NCBI GenBank assembly: GCA_024138025.1 | Contig: JAMXBD010002838.1 | Coordinates: 94,659 to 158,658, forward strand | DNA: 64,000 nt | Source: Combretum micranthum | Lineage: Eukaryota > Streptophyta > Magnoliopsida > Myrtales > Combretaceae | Direction: 5' to 3' | Shown: in pieces, positions 1 through 13,391 of the stretch | How positions within the stretch are numbered: the stretch's first letter is position 1 | How the letters are laid out: every line of letters starts with the position of its first letter | Made by a program: the position numbers and the translations under genes | The notes under the pieces: model-generated | Database searches by the model: none | The model's input: the letters and a program-made list of their open reading frames with translations, nothing else | Told to the model about the DNA's origin: nothing

Positions 1-165
1 TTATTTACCTATGATTATAAAATGGATTACTCGAAAGAGATATCCATGTTATGATTAGAATTTTGCAACTTAAGAGGGAAGTAAATTCTTGTGAGTTAAA
101 TCAATATTCAAATGAACAAACCTGATTATAACTATAACATAATGAATTGAAATCCAAGTATAAAC
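1..165. other. Left flank, nothing recognised
   Basis: AT-rich sequence with no ORF or repeat signature that I recognise. It ends in TAAAC (161-165), the left target duplication of the LTR-X copy that follows. Confidence 0.4.
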
Positions 166-740
166 TGTCTGCTCCGAAGGGTACCCTAAACGTGGCAGTC
201 CGCCGTACACAATATTAAAGCCTAAGAATGACCACCTCAGTCACGCGAAAGCTTCATACGATGTACAAGCGTTCTAACACATAAAGGAGACAAAGCTTCC
301 ATACGATGTACAAGGCGTCTAACACATAAAGGAGACACATCGGAATGATACGTTTTATGTGATACAATTGAGTAACAATGTAAAGAAATACTATCCACTA
401 TACTCCAAATACAAACACACTATACTTCAAAATAAATTCATCAAACTTCAATTACATTTATCCCAAGACTTCACTACATAAAACTATTACAAGGCAAATC
501 GTAAAGCTTAGCCAAAAACTTCAAGCATTCTTATATCTTGCCGGAATCCCGAAGTCATTCTTGACTTCAACCATCTCGGTCCCCACTTAGCATTCTTGGA
601 ATAACCTGCTCATTTAAACAACTATTGGGGTATAAGCTACACTAGCTTAGTGAGAATTCCCTTAATTCCATACCATAACAAGCAAGTATTAATCAAACAT
701 ATGCTATGCATAAACAAACACGTGAGCAAGCAATTATGCA

Positions 741-784
741 TGGGTATCCGGAACCCACACATAGAACGGATTTACGCCCTCCGT
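741..784 (-). other. Covarying double hairpin, copy E
   Basis: Stem 1 pairs ACGGA (766-770) with TCCGT (780-784) around the conserved loop GGGCGTAAA (minus strand). Stem 2 pairs TGGGT (741-745) with ACCCA (753-757) around a TCCGGA-type loop. The same pair of hairpins recurs in the other closed LTR-X copies with different stem sequences. Confidence 0.65.
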
Positions 785-1308
785 ATCTTGGGTTAGGGAT
801 GGTATTGAAGTCTACACGACCGCTGCTAGTCCTTAAGCCCTCAGCTCTTAGCACTCGCCTCGGCTAGGCTCACACATGGAATGCATCCCCGATGCGCCTT
901 AGTTTCTTATGAATGAGCTCTGATCCCGGGTCTCATTATCCAAACGAGTCCTCGGACCATACCGATCGACTTGCGTAGGAGTAGCACGCTACCAATGCAA
1001 TATGTCCGATGCGATGCATGACCAATTTAATTTTTGCTTAGGTCAAAATATTCATACATTCTTTAGAGTGACCAATCAATATCACACACATAATAGAAAT
1101 AATATGAACAGTGCAGTTATCCAATTGAATCGTGATTTCGATATGCTTTAGTATTCTTTGGCATACATTCATCACAGCCTCATCACATATCCCATCCCCA
1201 TTCATATCGATTTTATCTTGTTCCTATAATCTAATGCAACTAACTACAAGCACAAACAAGGTAACAAAACAAGGAGAAAACTCATTCCACCATAGGTTCG
1301 CCTTTCTT

Positions 1309-1356
1309 CTAGTAATAATAATCCAGAGGCAAAGATTCAACGTCCTCGAGTTCACC
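1309..1356 (-). other. Conserved 15-codon ORF/exon, copy E
   Basis: Encodes GELEDVESLPLDYYY then TAG, directly after an AG acceptor (...GAATAG|GTGAAC) and followed by a TGAGTT donor-like site. Its length and the LP-x-DYY ending match the same exon in the other copies. There is no in-frame ATG within the exon, so translation is unproven. Confidence 0.55.
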
Positions 1357-3730
1357 TATTCATATAAGAAATACCCTAATGAGCATTCTACCATCTAAGG
1401 ATACTAATACTCTAAGAAAACTTAGGGAAATTGGAATTCGCGTCATTTCCGAAGTCCCGATTTAAAATGGCCATAACTTGGTCGTTTTAAGTCGAAATTT
1501 CGCAAATTTTATATCGATTTCTATCTACTTCGGAAGAGCTTTCTAAATATGAAGTTTAAATCAAGTTTTGAAAATATCTAAGCCTCGGAAATGAGGGATC
1601 TGATCTGTACAGCGGTAACATAAATTCCGAAAATGCGGTTTTCATGAATGCACTTGAGATTCCTAAGTGCAAAATGAAACTAAATGACATGGTAATGAAT
1701 TTTCCTATCATGAATGTCATGATATGAACTCTAATGAGCCTAAGTTCCTATAAATTTTTAGACTCAAAGAATTTAAATAAACTTTTTCTTAGAAAACCAC
1801 TTCATGCTATTGTTTAACAAGTGAGTTTACTACACTTGGTCACACCTACATATTATAAGGATTTTCTTTAGGAAAACTCCACTTTGTTTAAAGAAATTTT
1901 GACCCTCATATTAGTTATATCCTAAGGCCTTTATTTCTTTAATAAAATCTTCATTTATAAACTTTTAAGTGGGTCTTTTACTAGGGTGGTTTCAAAAATC
2001 CGAATTTAGAAAATTTCATTTTCAAGTTGATTCTTTTAAGAAAATGCATTTTATACTTAGAACTTTAAGTATTTGTTTTACCTATACCCTAAGGACTTCA
2101 TTTATTTAAGAAAATACCATTTTTGAAGTTGGAAAACTAGTGTTTTCTGACCATCTATCCATTATTACGAATTTGGCTTTCAAGACTTTTCACCCAAAAT
2201 TTCTTTTAGACTTCATCTCTTGTTTTAAATATTTTCTTTAGTAAAAACTCATTTAAACTCATGAAAAACATCATCAAACATTATCTATCACTTATAGGCT
2301 TCATTTTTCTTATAAAATACATGTTTAGAAGTTAGTAAAAGGGTTTTTAGTCTAGGGTTCCCAAGCCATCCGAATTTACACTAACTCATTTCTTGAAAAG
2401 CGTTTTCCTTTTTGGTTTTGTTAACTTATCTATCTATAGATCTATGTACTAGAAAGGTTATTTACTAAGAACAAAAACATTAAAGACTATGAATGCACAT
2501 AAACTCAAAATAAAGATGAGATCTTAAATGTCTACATAAATATGAGTAGTAAAATGATAGTCTACTACATCAAATGCTTAAATAGGTTTTGAAAACATAA
2601 AAACTATTTTTGCAAAAGTTCTTTGTTCAAAACACTTTTTGATGGAAAATCATAAAGTTTATGGCATGAAATCTCCTTTAAATGTTAGATCTACTTTGTG
2701 ATGGTTTGGTATCCTTGTTTTGATTTTTCATTGTCCCTACCAAAAGATCATGGGGAAATTTAGTTGAAATATCCAAGAATATCCTTGCCATAACAAGGAT
2801 CTATGAGTAGAATGAGTAGAAGTTTATTTACATAGAGTAAAATAGGAGACAAAAGAAAGAAAATGGAAAGTTGTGTGTGTGGGTGTGGGAGGCCATGGAG
2901 GTCTCGGCCAAAGGGGAAAAGAGGGAGTGGAGAGGAGAGAAAAAGAGAGTGTTTTACCTTTTTGGAAAGTTTGAAAGTGAAAGAATGAGGAAAGAGAGAG
3001 AAAAAGTAGCTTATATATTAAATGGAATTAGGTTAAATGAGACTAAAATAATTTTTAAAAAAAATTCAAAATGGAACTTGTTGGAGGGGGTTTCACGCCG
3101 ACCAATGCATGAGGGGGAGGGGGAAAATTTGATTTTCTTTGATTGATTTGTCTTTGATTGGATTTGAGTACAATTTGTCATTAATTGTATTGATATTTAG
3201 GAGACAAATCCTTTGAAAAGGGAAGTGATTGAGTGATGGTAAGTGTTGCAAGTGTAGGGTGTACAAATAGGTAGTCATAGGTTGTACTTGTGAATAGTAA
3301 TGAATAGTAATCAAGACAACTTAAATACCGATAGTAAGAAAAATACGAATAAGAAGGTTATAACTGTATTTTTTGTAAGCCGAAAAATTATGAAATTTAT
3401 ATTTTTGCAATCCTTATTTTATTTCGATTCAAATGAATTTCATAAGTAAATTTTTGAAATTCTAGTTCCGGGGCACGCTTTTCTATAATGGGTCTCGGGA
3501 TAACCCGGAGTTGAAATTTTCTCAAAATCTGATCATCTTTTCTTGGTTTGAAATATAATCAAGAACTATATCCAAAATTAATTTTGCTTATAAAAGTTTC
3601 TCATTTGGAAACCGAGAAAAGCCAGAATTAGGGTTTCTAAGTCTTCTCACAAAGCTTGAATAAACCGGTTAGGGTTTCATTTTTTTGGTTTTTGAAGTTT
3701 ACTTGATTACTAGGAAACCCGAGGTATAAA

Positions 3731-5019
3731 AAAAATATAATAATAATAATAATAATAATAAAATTGTGTAATGAAATAAAATGAATAGTGCAAAAGACTA
3801 ATCAATTACCGGTAGAAATGAAAATACGATAAAAGGTTATAACTGTAACTTTTATAACCCGAAAAAATTATATAACTAATATATTTGGAAACCTTATGAA
3901 ATTACGAGTCTAATGCACTATTGGTATATTTTTTATATCTCGAGCCCTGGGACATGTCTTTCGAAGTCTGTATCCGAACGGGTTCGAAATAGGTCAAAAA
4001 TTTACCAATCTGATAATTATAACGAACTTATATTACTACAAGCTATTCTACATATTTAAACTACATCTCGGCCTCTAGGGTTAAGGGTGTTAGATTGCCG
4101 GACTTACACTATTGTATTCCGGTTAGGGTTTTCGGATGATTTTCCGGTTTAGACCTTTGCCAATTTGGAAACTGAGATTTTTTGTTTATACAACGTATTT
4201 AGTTTGAGAAATTTATTTTAAATTTTATTTTTTATAACTATTTATATCTCTTACTGCTTCGGAAATCTTGAATTGAATTATTATATCCGGAGTTATATCG
4301 GTAATGGTTACCGATATGATTTTCTTGAGTTTGAGTCAAATATCGATTTTTGGAATGATTTTGGGAAATCTTAATTTTTATAATTTGCTTTGAAAAAGGA
4401 TCTTCATAGTGTTTTGTTTTCGAATTTATTTTGCTTCGATTTAAGGTTTTATGAACAATTGGTTAACTTAAGGATTATTAATTTGTTATTTTGTTTCTTG
4501 AATTCTTCCTTCTTAAGATTACGAGATTTCAATTTCTAACTCGTTCTATGATTCTTGGAGTTTGATTTGATCGTTAGGGCTTTATTGTGATTTCCGTCTC
4601 TTAGGATTATTAGTCTGGTCGTTTGGGGAATTTCCAAAGTCTATATTTTATTATTGGCAGATAAAGTTTTCTTAATCGTGCCAAAGCCTAGTTATGGAAT
4701 TGGCCTTTGGTGATTTCCTGATCCTTCAAATTGTCATGTTACAATTAACTTGCTTTTTAGCAAATTATCACTGTGTTTTATTTTTATCCCGATTTTTATG
4801 AATTATATATTAGGTAAGCAGTTTATCTTATGTAATGGTTTTTGGACTTAAGGACTTTTGTAGTCCTTATTTTATTTTTAGATTTTCTCAAGACTAATGA
4901 ATTCTTACTTTCGTTTATATTTTAGGACTCGTTCGAAGTTCGGTTTTAATTTGGAGTGATTTTTAGGGTTTATTTCAAAGTCCATCTTAAATTTATACTG
5001 AAATTTTCTGGGGCTTACA
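3731..5019 (-). repeat. Extra U3-like unit of copy E
   Basis: This part precedes a second element-like start at 3730 (TTTATACCTCGGG on the minus strand, compare TGTAAACCCCAG at the start of F). Both units hold the ACCGGT / ACTATTCATT motif cluster (about 3770-3830 and 3290-3330), but only the second has a TATA box. Copy D has the same arrangement, so it is a subfamily trait and not a local accident. Confidence 0.55.
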
Positions 5020-5277
5020 TAAACCTTTACATAATCCGACGTTAATGTATTCAAGGAAATTTAAGAGTAATTTTAGTGTAGTGTAATTCTAGTGTTAGTT
5101 TAATTATAATGTGTGGTGATAAATTTTAGAGAAGTTTAATTAGTTAAGATATTTAAAAACCTTACATTGATTTGCTTAGTTTAGAGTGGAATTACAATAA
5201 TTTGGTACTTAGTCAGAAGCTCCCTCTAGATCACAACCTCCATGTGATCAAAATCTTGAATAGTCCCACTAGCCTAT
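5020..5277. other. Spacer between copies E and G
   Basis: AT-rich with no ORF. It starts with the right TSD of E (TAAAC) and ends with the left TSD of G (CCTAT, 5273-5277). Confidence 0.4.
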
Positions 5278-8200
5278 TATAAGCCCTTGGATTTCTCGAT
5301 ATATAATCCAAACTCTAGAACCGGAAGTCAAATTGGAACCCTAAAGTTAACTTAGATCTATAATTAGTCTAGTGAATCTAGATCCGGCAATCCCACATTC
5401 TTAAACCCTAAACAACGGAATTAAAATAAGTGTGGATAACGGTTTGTAATAATATAGGAAAGCTTAAAAATATCAGATTCGTTAATTTTCAGTGCGTGTT
5501 TGGATTTCAAAACCGTATCCCGATACCTCGGATAATGAAAATATTCCGACAATATCATTAGACTCATAAAAAATAAGGTTTTCAAAAATATCAGTTTTAG
5601 AATTTTTCGGTAGCTAAAAATATTAGATATAGGCTGTTTACGCGCATTTCCTTTTCTACTGGTATTTTAACTGTCTAGTCTACTATTCATGATACTATTT
5701 TTACTATTCATTACTATTTCACTATTTCACTATTTCTACTTTTTCTTACAATCTACTCTTACACACTACCACACCTATACCTTACAATTTACCTTCCCCA
5801 TACAACTTTAATTATATCACACTTTACATATTACTTCTTCTAATTACAAAACAACAAAAATAAACAATTTCTTCCCCCTTTTCACCCTATGGCCACGCGT
5901 AACCCACACTCCCTCTCCCTCAATTATTTTTGCTTTTCATTTTGTTTTATTACATCTAATTTTCACTCCAAAATTCTATAAATACCCCATCCCTCCTTAA
6001 TTCTTTCACACAACTCATTTTCCTATCAAAACTCTGCCAAAATTACTCCACAAATTCCCTCTCTCAAATTCTCTCCCAAATTCTCTCTTCTCTCCACAAA
6101 ACCGTTTCCCACATATTACTACAACCACTTCCTTTCCTCTTCAACATACACATAACCTTAGGTAAAATTTCTTACATATACTCATCATGTTCATATATGT
6201 AAACCCCAGTTTTCCTAATAATCAAGTAAACTTCAGAAACCGGAAACTAAAACCCTGAACTGGATTAGTATAAACCTTGTGAGAGAAACCTAGGAACCCT
6301 GGATCCGGCTTTCCTTCGGTTTCAAATTAAAAGAACTTTTATAAAATAATTTAATGTAGAATATTGTTTTAAAGTATATTTCAAACTATAAAAAGTTCTG
6401 ATTTCGAAAAATTTTCTATTATGGGCCTTCCCGAGATCCATTACGGGAAAGCGATCCTCGAAACTAGAAATTCAGAAAAATATTTCGGAACACTCTTTAG
6501 AACCGAAATTTAATAAGGATTTCAAAAATATAAATTTTATAATTTTTCGGGTTATAAAAATTACAGATATAGCCTTTTTCTCGTATTTTCTTTACTACCG
6601 GTAAAGTAGTGTCTTGTCTACTATTCATTACTATTCACAAGTACAACCTACTATACACACAAGCCATACCCTAGTCTTACATTCTTGTAAATACTCAATT
6701 ACATTTCTTTTCTAATGAAAATTTGTCTCTTAACAAATTATTACATTTAATATTTTTTATTACATAAATTACAAAACAAATTCAATTTAACTCTCTCTCT
6801 CCCTCCCATTGTGGTCGGTGCACATCCCCCCTCAATTACTCTCAATTGTGTTTTATTTCTTTTTTTATTACACATACCCTAATTCACTTACTATAAATAA
6901 TCTTTTACATTCTCTCTCCTTCATTTACTTCATTTGTTTTCCAAAATTCACACAACTCTCTCTCTATTTTTCCTTGTTGCCGTAAGCTCTCCTACATACC
7001 CCCCACACACACAAAAGCTCATTTCTTCTTTATTTTTCATTTGATTCAAGCATTAGGTGATGAATCCTAACCCTTTTGTACCATTAGATCTTGTAATGAC
7101 AAGATTATTCATGAGTATTTATACTTTAAGTCCCCATGAGCACTTTGCTAGGGACAAGAAAATACTAGTACATGAATATCAAGCCATCAAATGATCTTCA
7201 TGTTCATGCATATAATGGTAGAATAAAGTAGAGATCTTGCATAAAAATCCATGTTCATGCTTTTAAACTTCATTTTATGCATTATAAGTAATAGATCTAA
7301 CATTTAGATACTCATATTATACTTGACATTCATGATCTCATGAATATTTTGTGTTTTCATGCATTAATGCTCATAAAGTTTTTGTCTTGTGCATATAAAT
7401 GTTGTAGTTAGTGGATCTTTAAGTAGATAAGACAAGGAACTCAAAAAGGAAAAGTTTTGGTTTGAAATGTTCAAAGAAAAATTTGTATGACTTCAAAGCT
7501 ATGTATTAGAAACCCTTTTATCAACCCTAAAACTTATGTTTTATATAAAAAATGAAGGGTATAGGTCATAGATATCATTAAGTAATGATTTTTATAAGTT
7601 GAAATGAGTTTTGGTGAGATTAATGTGTAAAACAAAGAGTAGAAACAATATAGGAAATTTTGAGTTACTACTCAATTTAGGAAATTCGTAATTTTGGATT
7701 ATTGCCATAAAAACACCTATTTTCCAAGCTCAAAATGAAAGTTTTATTTAATAAATGAAGTCCTTAAGGGATAAGTATAGTAAAGCCTTAAATTTTAATG
7801 CATTAAACAAGTTTTTTTCAAAGAAAACATTCAAAAACTAAATTTCTAAAAATTCGGATTTTGGAATAGATCTTACTTGAAAACATGTTTACAAAGTATA
7901 AAATGAGAATTTTTATATAGAAATGAAGGTCTTAAGTAATAGATATAATGAAGACTCAATTCTAACAAAGACAACTAAAAATTCTTAAGAAATAATCTCA
8001 AACACAAGTGAGTTATCAAAGTTAGGAAACTAGTTTTCTTAAAATTCTTGAAGTCTTGCAAGGTAAAGAAGTTCTAAAATTTTCTTTTTGTAAACATCAT
8101 CAAGATCATGCATATATTAAACTCACAACATTCCGTTCATGATAGGAAATCATTAATATTGCATGTATAATTGATTTATAAAGTAGAAACATTTCAAAAT

Positions 8201-8490
8201 TTATAGAACTATTTTCGGAATTGGAAAATCGTTACTGATCAGAACTGATCCTACTTTTCGTGACCCAAACATTTTCAAAACTTGAAAATAATATTATATT
8301 AGATATATCTTTTGAAGTAGATAGAAGTTGATATATAATTTGTGAAATTCGAGTTAAAATGACTAAGTTATAGCGTTTTTAAGTTGGGACTTCCGCAAAT
8401 GACGAGAATTATGAATTTGCTAAGTTTTAATATATAGTTTGGATTAGTTAGATAAGTGATGAAAACTTATATTTGTATTTCTTCTTTTTA

Positions 8491-8538
8491 GGTGACCTCG
8501 CATTTGATGATTCTCTACTGCCGGACTATTATCACTAA
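8491..8538 (+). other. Conserved 15-codon ORF/exon, copy F
   Basis: Encodes GDLAFDDSLLPDYYH then TAA. It follows a textbook pyrimidine-rich acceptor (CTTCTTTTTAG) and precedes the donor-like CCGAG|TGAGTA at about 8560. It is one of eight intact-length versions in the window. Confidence 0.6.
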
Positions 8539-8870
8539 GAGACCGGTGATCCATGGCCGAGTGAGTACCACTTCCGATTTCAATTATTGTATGTGGTTGT
8601 AATGATAGTTGCACTAGATACTTGGTAAAGATAAAATGGATATGCATGATGGGGATAAATGGGAATTATATATGGTTGTTGTTGATATGAGGAATTGAAC
8701 TTAAGAATATCGAAGCCGGGTGATTAACCATTGCTTGTATAGATGAATTAGGATTGACTGTCTGCGATTATTGATTGCTCACTTAAAAGAATTGGTATAA
8801 TTGAATATTCGGAATTGAATATAAATATGGAATCATTCATATCATAATGGGGATTGAGTATTAGTATTGG

Positions 8871-8995
8871 TTGGTTTTCCATGATCCTAAACGGTGTAAA
8901 AAGTTGGTTAATCATGATCCATAAACGAATTAATGAGTTGGTTAATCGTGATCTATAAACGAATCATAAGTTGGTTGACCGTGATCCTAAACAGC
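8871..8995 (+). repeat. Minisatellite in copy F
   Basis: About four units of 30-38 bp built on TTGGTTAATCGTGATCC-ATAAACGAAT. The same unit type is expanded independently in copy D (41627-41785). Other copies carry different tandem units near this spot. Confidence 0.6.
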
Positions 8996-9036
8996 ATACT
9001 AAGTAGTACTGTAGGATTCGTTAATCTACTAACCCA

Positions 9037-9086
9037 GGATGGAGGGTACAAGTCCATCCACATATGATTTCCGGCTGGTCATATGT
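9037..9086 (+). other. Covarying double hairpin, copy F
   Basis: Stem 1 is GGATGGA (9037-9043) / TCCATCC (9053-9059) around GGGTACAAG. Stem 2 is ACATATGA (9060-9067) / TCATATGT (9079-9086) around TTTCCGGCTGG. Both stems are perfectly paired. Confidence 0.75.
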
Positions 9087-11274
9087 TTGATGATTCACGT
9101 GTCTGATGCATATCACTTGTCTGATTAATCACTTATTTGATTGACGTGTTATAATTGTGATCTTGGAAGTTCTCACTTACTAAGCTAGTGTAGCTTATGT
9201 CCCTACAGTTTTTATTTATTGCAGCATGAATTCATATGGCTTAGACCGAGACGAGCTGCAACTCAGGTACAGGAGCTATGCGTTTCCTCTAGAAATTGTA
9301 TTCAAATTGTTTAGACTTCCATAGGAAACCAAGAGTCTCTAGATGACTATAATAGATCTCTGACTAATATTCTTTTGCGGGGGAATGCTCCTTAGATTTT
9401 GTAACTAACTACATAGGTGTTTTGATTTATTTTCTAATGCTATTGAATGCGGAATTAAACACTTTAACTCCATCGGGTCGAGTATTCTATTGTCGCAAAG
9501 GGACACCTTATATCTATACAAGACTCTCGAGGAACTTGGGTAGTGATTCGTGAGTCTTATATGGCATGTGGCGGACTGTTACTTACAGGGCACCCCTATG
9601 GATCGTGACAATATAACTTCACATGAGCTTAGTGTATATTTCTTAGACTCATGAGAGTTAAAGAAGCAACAATATATTCACATTTTGTTTTTGTTCATGT
9701 TTAAATTTTCTATTATGTTATTAATTGTTATTATATTTTTGTTATTATTGTTATTATTATTTGTTCTAATCTAACTTCTATATAATATTATGTATATATA
9801 TTTTCTAGAGCATATGAGCTCACTAACATAACATTTATTTATTTATTCATGCTTTGCAATTTATTTATTTACTTGTTTTATGCAAATTATTAAGACTAGT
9901 CTTTCTAGTCTTAGACTTGTCCTTATCAAGTCAAAACAATTTTCTTTCTTTTCTTTTTGGAACTAATCTATTCTTAGTTTCGAGATACCTTGATGAAGCT
10001 TAGGTTCCCAATACTTGATCTTAATATTATGCTCTTATTGATTCTTACATATATCTTATCTTATTATGCTATATTGAATATATTTCTCATGACTACATAT
10101 TCATGATCATGCATGGGCATATTGATATTGTCTTAACAAAAATATGAAGAAAATATTTTTATGAACTCTTTTCAAAAATAATTTTTGGTTACCTAAAGAG
10201 GGGATTTTCATTAAAAAACTAAGAGTTTTACTTTCACAAATCTTTTCCAAAAAATTAAGTAAACTCATAACAAGTCTTGGTAACAATTGTACATTAGAGT
10301 TTTGACAAAGGATTTATAAAGTAAATTTTCACACATACTCCTTTCAAAGATGATAAAATGGAGAAAAGTCTTCTTTGAAAATTTAAGATTTTAAATTCTT
10401 GCTTAGCAAAAGTTTCTTTAAACTTATTTGTAAAAGTTCATCAAAACTCTAAAGTACTAAGGTAAAATAAGTTTAGCAAGATTATCAAGACGTTTTCTTT
10501 TTAAGAAAATAAATTTCTCTTGGGGAATAAAATTAGTGAAAAACTTATGAAATCATTATTACTTATTAGAGTAAATCTTACTTTAGGAAAAAGTAAGAAC
10601 AAGTGAACTTTAAGAAATTTTTATCACTATCAAGAAAACATTTAAAAACGATACTTTTTACTCCTAAAAATGAAGTTGTAGGAATTTTAAAAGACTAAAA
10701 TTATTTTGGAAATTTTGAATTGTTTTCAAAGGATAGATAAAGTTAAAAAGAGAAAAATACTTACTTATAATAATCCAAGAATTTTTCCAACAAAACTAAA
10801 ATAAAAAATTTCAAAGCATTACTTTTCCAAATCTTAGAACACTTTATTTTACAAAAATCATTATTGAAACAACTTCACTAAATTCATGCTTATGATATGA
10901 GTCAATATATACATGTTCAAAAGATTTTTCCAACTATATTAATATTTATATTTTGGTACAACGATTTTTGGGTAAAAAAAAAGTTTGAAAACTTGAGTTT
11001 TGAAATCTGGAATTTCCGTGATGAATTTGTATGTCACTTTTTCGAGACCAAAATGGCTTCTTTTGATGCAATAACCTTAGAAATGAATAGATCTTTTCAA
11101 GTAGGTAGAAAATGGTATATAATATGCGAAATTCCGAGTTAAAATGAGCAAGTTATAACCATTTTAAGTTGGAATTTCCACTAGTGCGAATTTTGACGAA
11201 CCTAAAAGCATAGAGTTAGAAAATTTAAGTAGAACTTGGATAAAATACTCATTTCGGGTATTTCTTTTGTTGTA

Positions 11275-11321
11275 GTTGACGAGGACCAAGATTTTCTCTT
11301 TCCGAGGATTACTTTGATTGA
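11275..11321 (+). pseudogene. Damaged 15-codon ORF/exon, copy G
   Basis: After GTTGTAG the frame reads (V)DEDQDFLFP. One base is then missing before GAT-TAC-TTT-GAT-TGA, which restores the DYFD-stop ending. The first G of the usual glycine codon context is also altered (GTT for GGT). The loss of a single base echoes the losses in the kinase gene nearby. Confidence 0.5.
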
Positions 11322-11469
11322 TGGAAGATCGCTATGGACGAATGAGTTTCCTTTACGTTTTTATGTATTCATGCATGCTGTGCTGTAGAATAGAGCACTA
11401 GTTATTAAGAAAAATAACAATTGATATATATGTGAGTTATCATGGGAGTTATGTATGTGAATTACTATA

Positions 11470-12018
11470 TGATAAGATCCCAAGGAGATTAAAATTTTTT
11501 CACATCTTTTGGGTTTTCTGATTTTAAAGGAAAACAGAAATAAAAGGTATGGATGATTTATTAGTCGATAGGTATACGACTAACAAAAAATCAAACTGGT
11601 TTGTGAATGGATATCAAATCGATATAACTCACGATTTGTAAAAACTCTCACGAATGCTAAAGGAATATAAAAATTCAATCAGCAAGAAGAATAAAGAAAA
11701 TTATAATTCTCATATTAAAACATGTATTGACAATCCTGTCAATTACAAGAGAGAACTCTCTCACATAAACTCATCAAAATAGAAAATCAACTAAAACCTT
11801 CTAATTCTCATACCAAGGCTTAATATATAGCTTTTTACATAAAAAAAAACCTTTAAAATAAACCTAGGAAACTAAAGGACACAGGAAAAACCCAAAAGCC
11901 TGTAACTGACAAAGAAATTAAAGACATGTAACTGACAAAAATAAGTAACTGACTGTAACTGACAAAGAAATTAAAAATGACAATTAACTGATAAATTGGC
12001 CTTAATGCGTTCACATCA
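11470..12018 (-). repeat. 3' LTR of element S
   Basis: About 549 bp, a near-identical direct repeat of 13392-13951. Differences are mainly one-base indels and a few substitutions, so the insertion is fairly young compared with R1. Confidence 0.8.
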
Positions 12019-12199
12019 TTCTCCCCTTCTTGGAAAAGATTCGACCTCGAATCTTGGCAGTCAAATTGGATGGATCTTCATTTGGAACATGCTGAAGCTC
12101 CTGCAACTTTTGGGGTGACTTTTTTTTTTTTTTTTTTTGTGATGATCTACATGGCAACAAAACAAACTTCTCTGACAATTAGTTTTCACATGAACAAAC

Positions 12200-12540
12200 T
12201 GCTCCTGTAAAACATCAGCCCTTGTCATTGGAAGCATCTTAAAATACTGGCCATTCTTTTTTATTGTATAAGTATTCCTGTAACCATCATATATGGCTCG
12301 GCGGTCATATTGCCAAGGCCTAAGAAGCACATGTGTGGTATCCATAAGAGTAACATCACACAACACAGTATCACAATACTTCCTATGGATATAGGAACCT
12401 TTGCTTGCTGGTGAATATGCAGAGTTCTTCGCATTTAACCATCTTAACCCATAAGGCTTAGGATGTGGAATCACTGGAAGTTGCATCTTCTTTACAAACT
12501 CCTTGAAACTACATTAGCACAACTGCCACTGTCAACAGTT
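12200..12540 (-). pseudogene. Retropepsin-like protease fragment of element S
   Basis: The minus-strand reading contains LTVDSGSCANVVS, the D-S-G motif of a retroviral-type aspartic protease. After a frameshift it continues as QLPVIPHPKPYGLRWLN and KYCDTVLCDVTLMDTTHVLL, a pattern typical of plant gypsy polyproteins. Stops, frameshifts and a T18 tract (12121-12138 on the plus strand) end the frame. Not functional as it stands. Confidence 0.65.
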
Positions 12541-12796
12541 AATTTACAAGTCTTACCCTGAATTAAGCATCTGGTAGAAACAAATTCTCCCTTTGCCCTG
12601 GGTCTTCTTTAACCTGTAAACAATTATCGACATTTGCAATTACCTCTTTTTCTTCTCAGCCTTAACTATTAATACCTGCTCTACAGATGGTTGTTCAATC
12701 GTATCATCATCCTCCATTCCTTCTAACTCAGCAACATCTGAATTAGGCTTCACCTTAATAACTTCCACTCTTTCACTATATTCAAGTTATCATCAC

Positions 12797-13302
12797 TCAC
12801 CACTTCAACCTTTTCTCATCAGCAGATTTTCTAGGTTCAACCCAAACCACTTGCAACTCTTTCTTCTCCTCCTTCTGCTGATTTAACTTCTTTTCATAAC
12901 TTTTAAAGAAATGCTCAAAATCCTTTTCAAGTCTATTAAATGCTTGTCTAATTTCACCCAATAACAAATTTTTGTAATCTGAAGTACCATCATGATATTT
13001 TAGAGATCGTTTTTCTGGATAATTCAGATCATTTTGTTTATAAGATTGCTCCTTTCGATAATACAAATCTTCATGAGTACGTCTATGAGATCGCTCACTT
13101 CGATAATTCAATTATCTTCAACATGCCTTGAACGACCTTTATAAAAGTCCTTTCTTTGATGTTGAATCTCATCCTTATAATAACTTTCAGGACGACTGAA
13201 TCTCAACATGATTTTAGATAACACAAGCAATTCAATAACAAATCCAAGATCCCTAATTCTCCAAATCCACAATTCAATAACAATAGAAATTTCGCCGCAC
13301 AA
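12797..13302 (-). pseudogene. Gag-like fragment of element S
   Basis: Two overlapping minus-strand frames (13108-13302 and 12797-13111) carry a basic, arginine- and tyrosine-rich region (RPESYYKDEIQHQRKDFYKG..., YRSERSHRRTHEDLYYRKE). A coiled-coil-like stretch follows (FNRLEKDFEHFFKSYEKKLN). This matches gag N-terminal linkers of plant gypsy elements in style only. The frame is broken between the two parts. Its position next to the primer site supports gag. Confidence 0.5.
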
Positions 13303-13391
13303 TCACAACCCCCAAATTTCCAGATCTAACAAGAAAAGTTCAACGATCTTACCAATCTGAAGCGCGTCGCACCAAAAGCTCTGATATCAAA

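Larger units (their letters stand above)
166..5019 (-). mobile_element. LTR-X copy E, solo LTR, U3-duplicated form
   Basis: On the minus strand it begins TGTAAGCCCC (5019) and ends ...CAGACA (166). It is flanked by an exact 5-bp duplication TAAAC (161-165 and 5020-5024). TG...CA ends, a 5-bp TSD and no coding region fit a solo LTR. Reading on the minus strand: an extra U3-like unit (5019-3731), a second element-like start (3730), a TATA box (3008-3019, ATATATAA), a hairpin-forming conserved block (1457-1495), a 15-codon ORF (1309-1356), a double hairpin (741-784) and an acceptor-proximal hairpin AAGCTA/TAGCTT (634-648). It is closest to copies D and F. The assignment as an LTR, rather than another mobile-element type, is inference. 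Confidence 0.8.
6198..9610 (+). mobile_element. LTR-X copy F, solo LTR nested in G
   Basis: Runs from TGTAAACCCCAG to ATCGTGACA with exact target duplication ATATA (6193-6197, 9611-9615). The host copy G resumes at 9611 with leader sequence that is continuous with other copies, confirming nesting. At 3413 bp it is among the shortest copies. TATA box CTATAAATAA at 6891; leader ends CATTAGGTGATGA near 7055; inverted block 8349-8387; 15-codon ORF 8491-8538; 36-bp-class tandem repeats 8871-8995; double hairpin 9037-9086; acceptor hairpin 9182-9196; third-exon acceptor ATTGCAG near 9224 and donor CAGGTACAG near 9265. Confidence 0.82.
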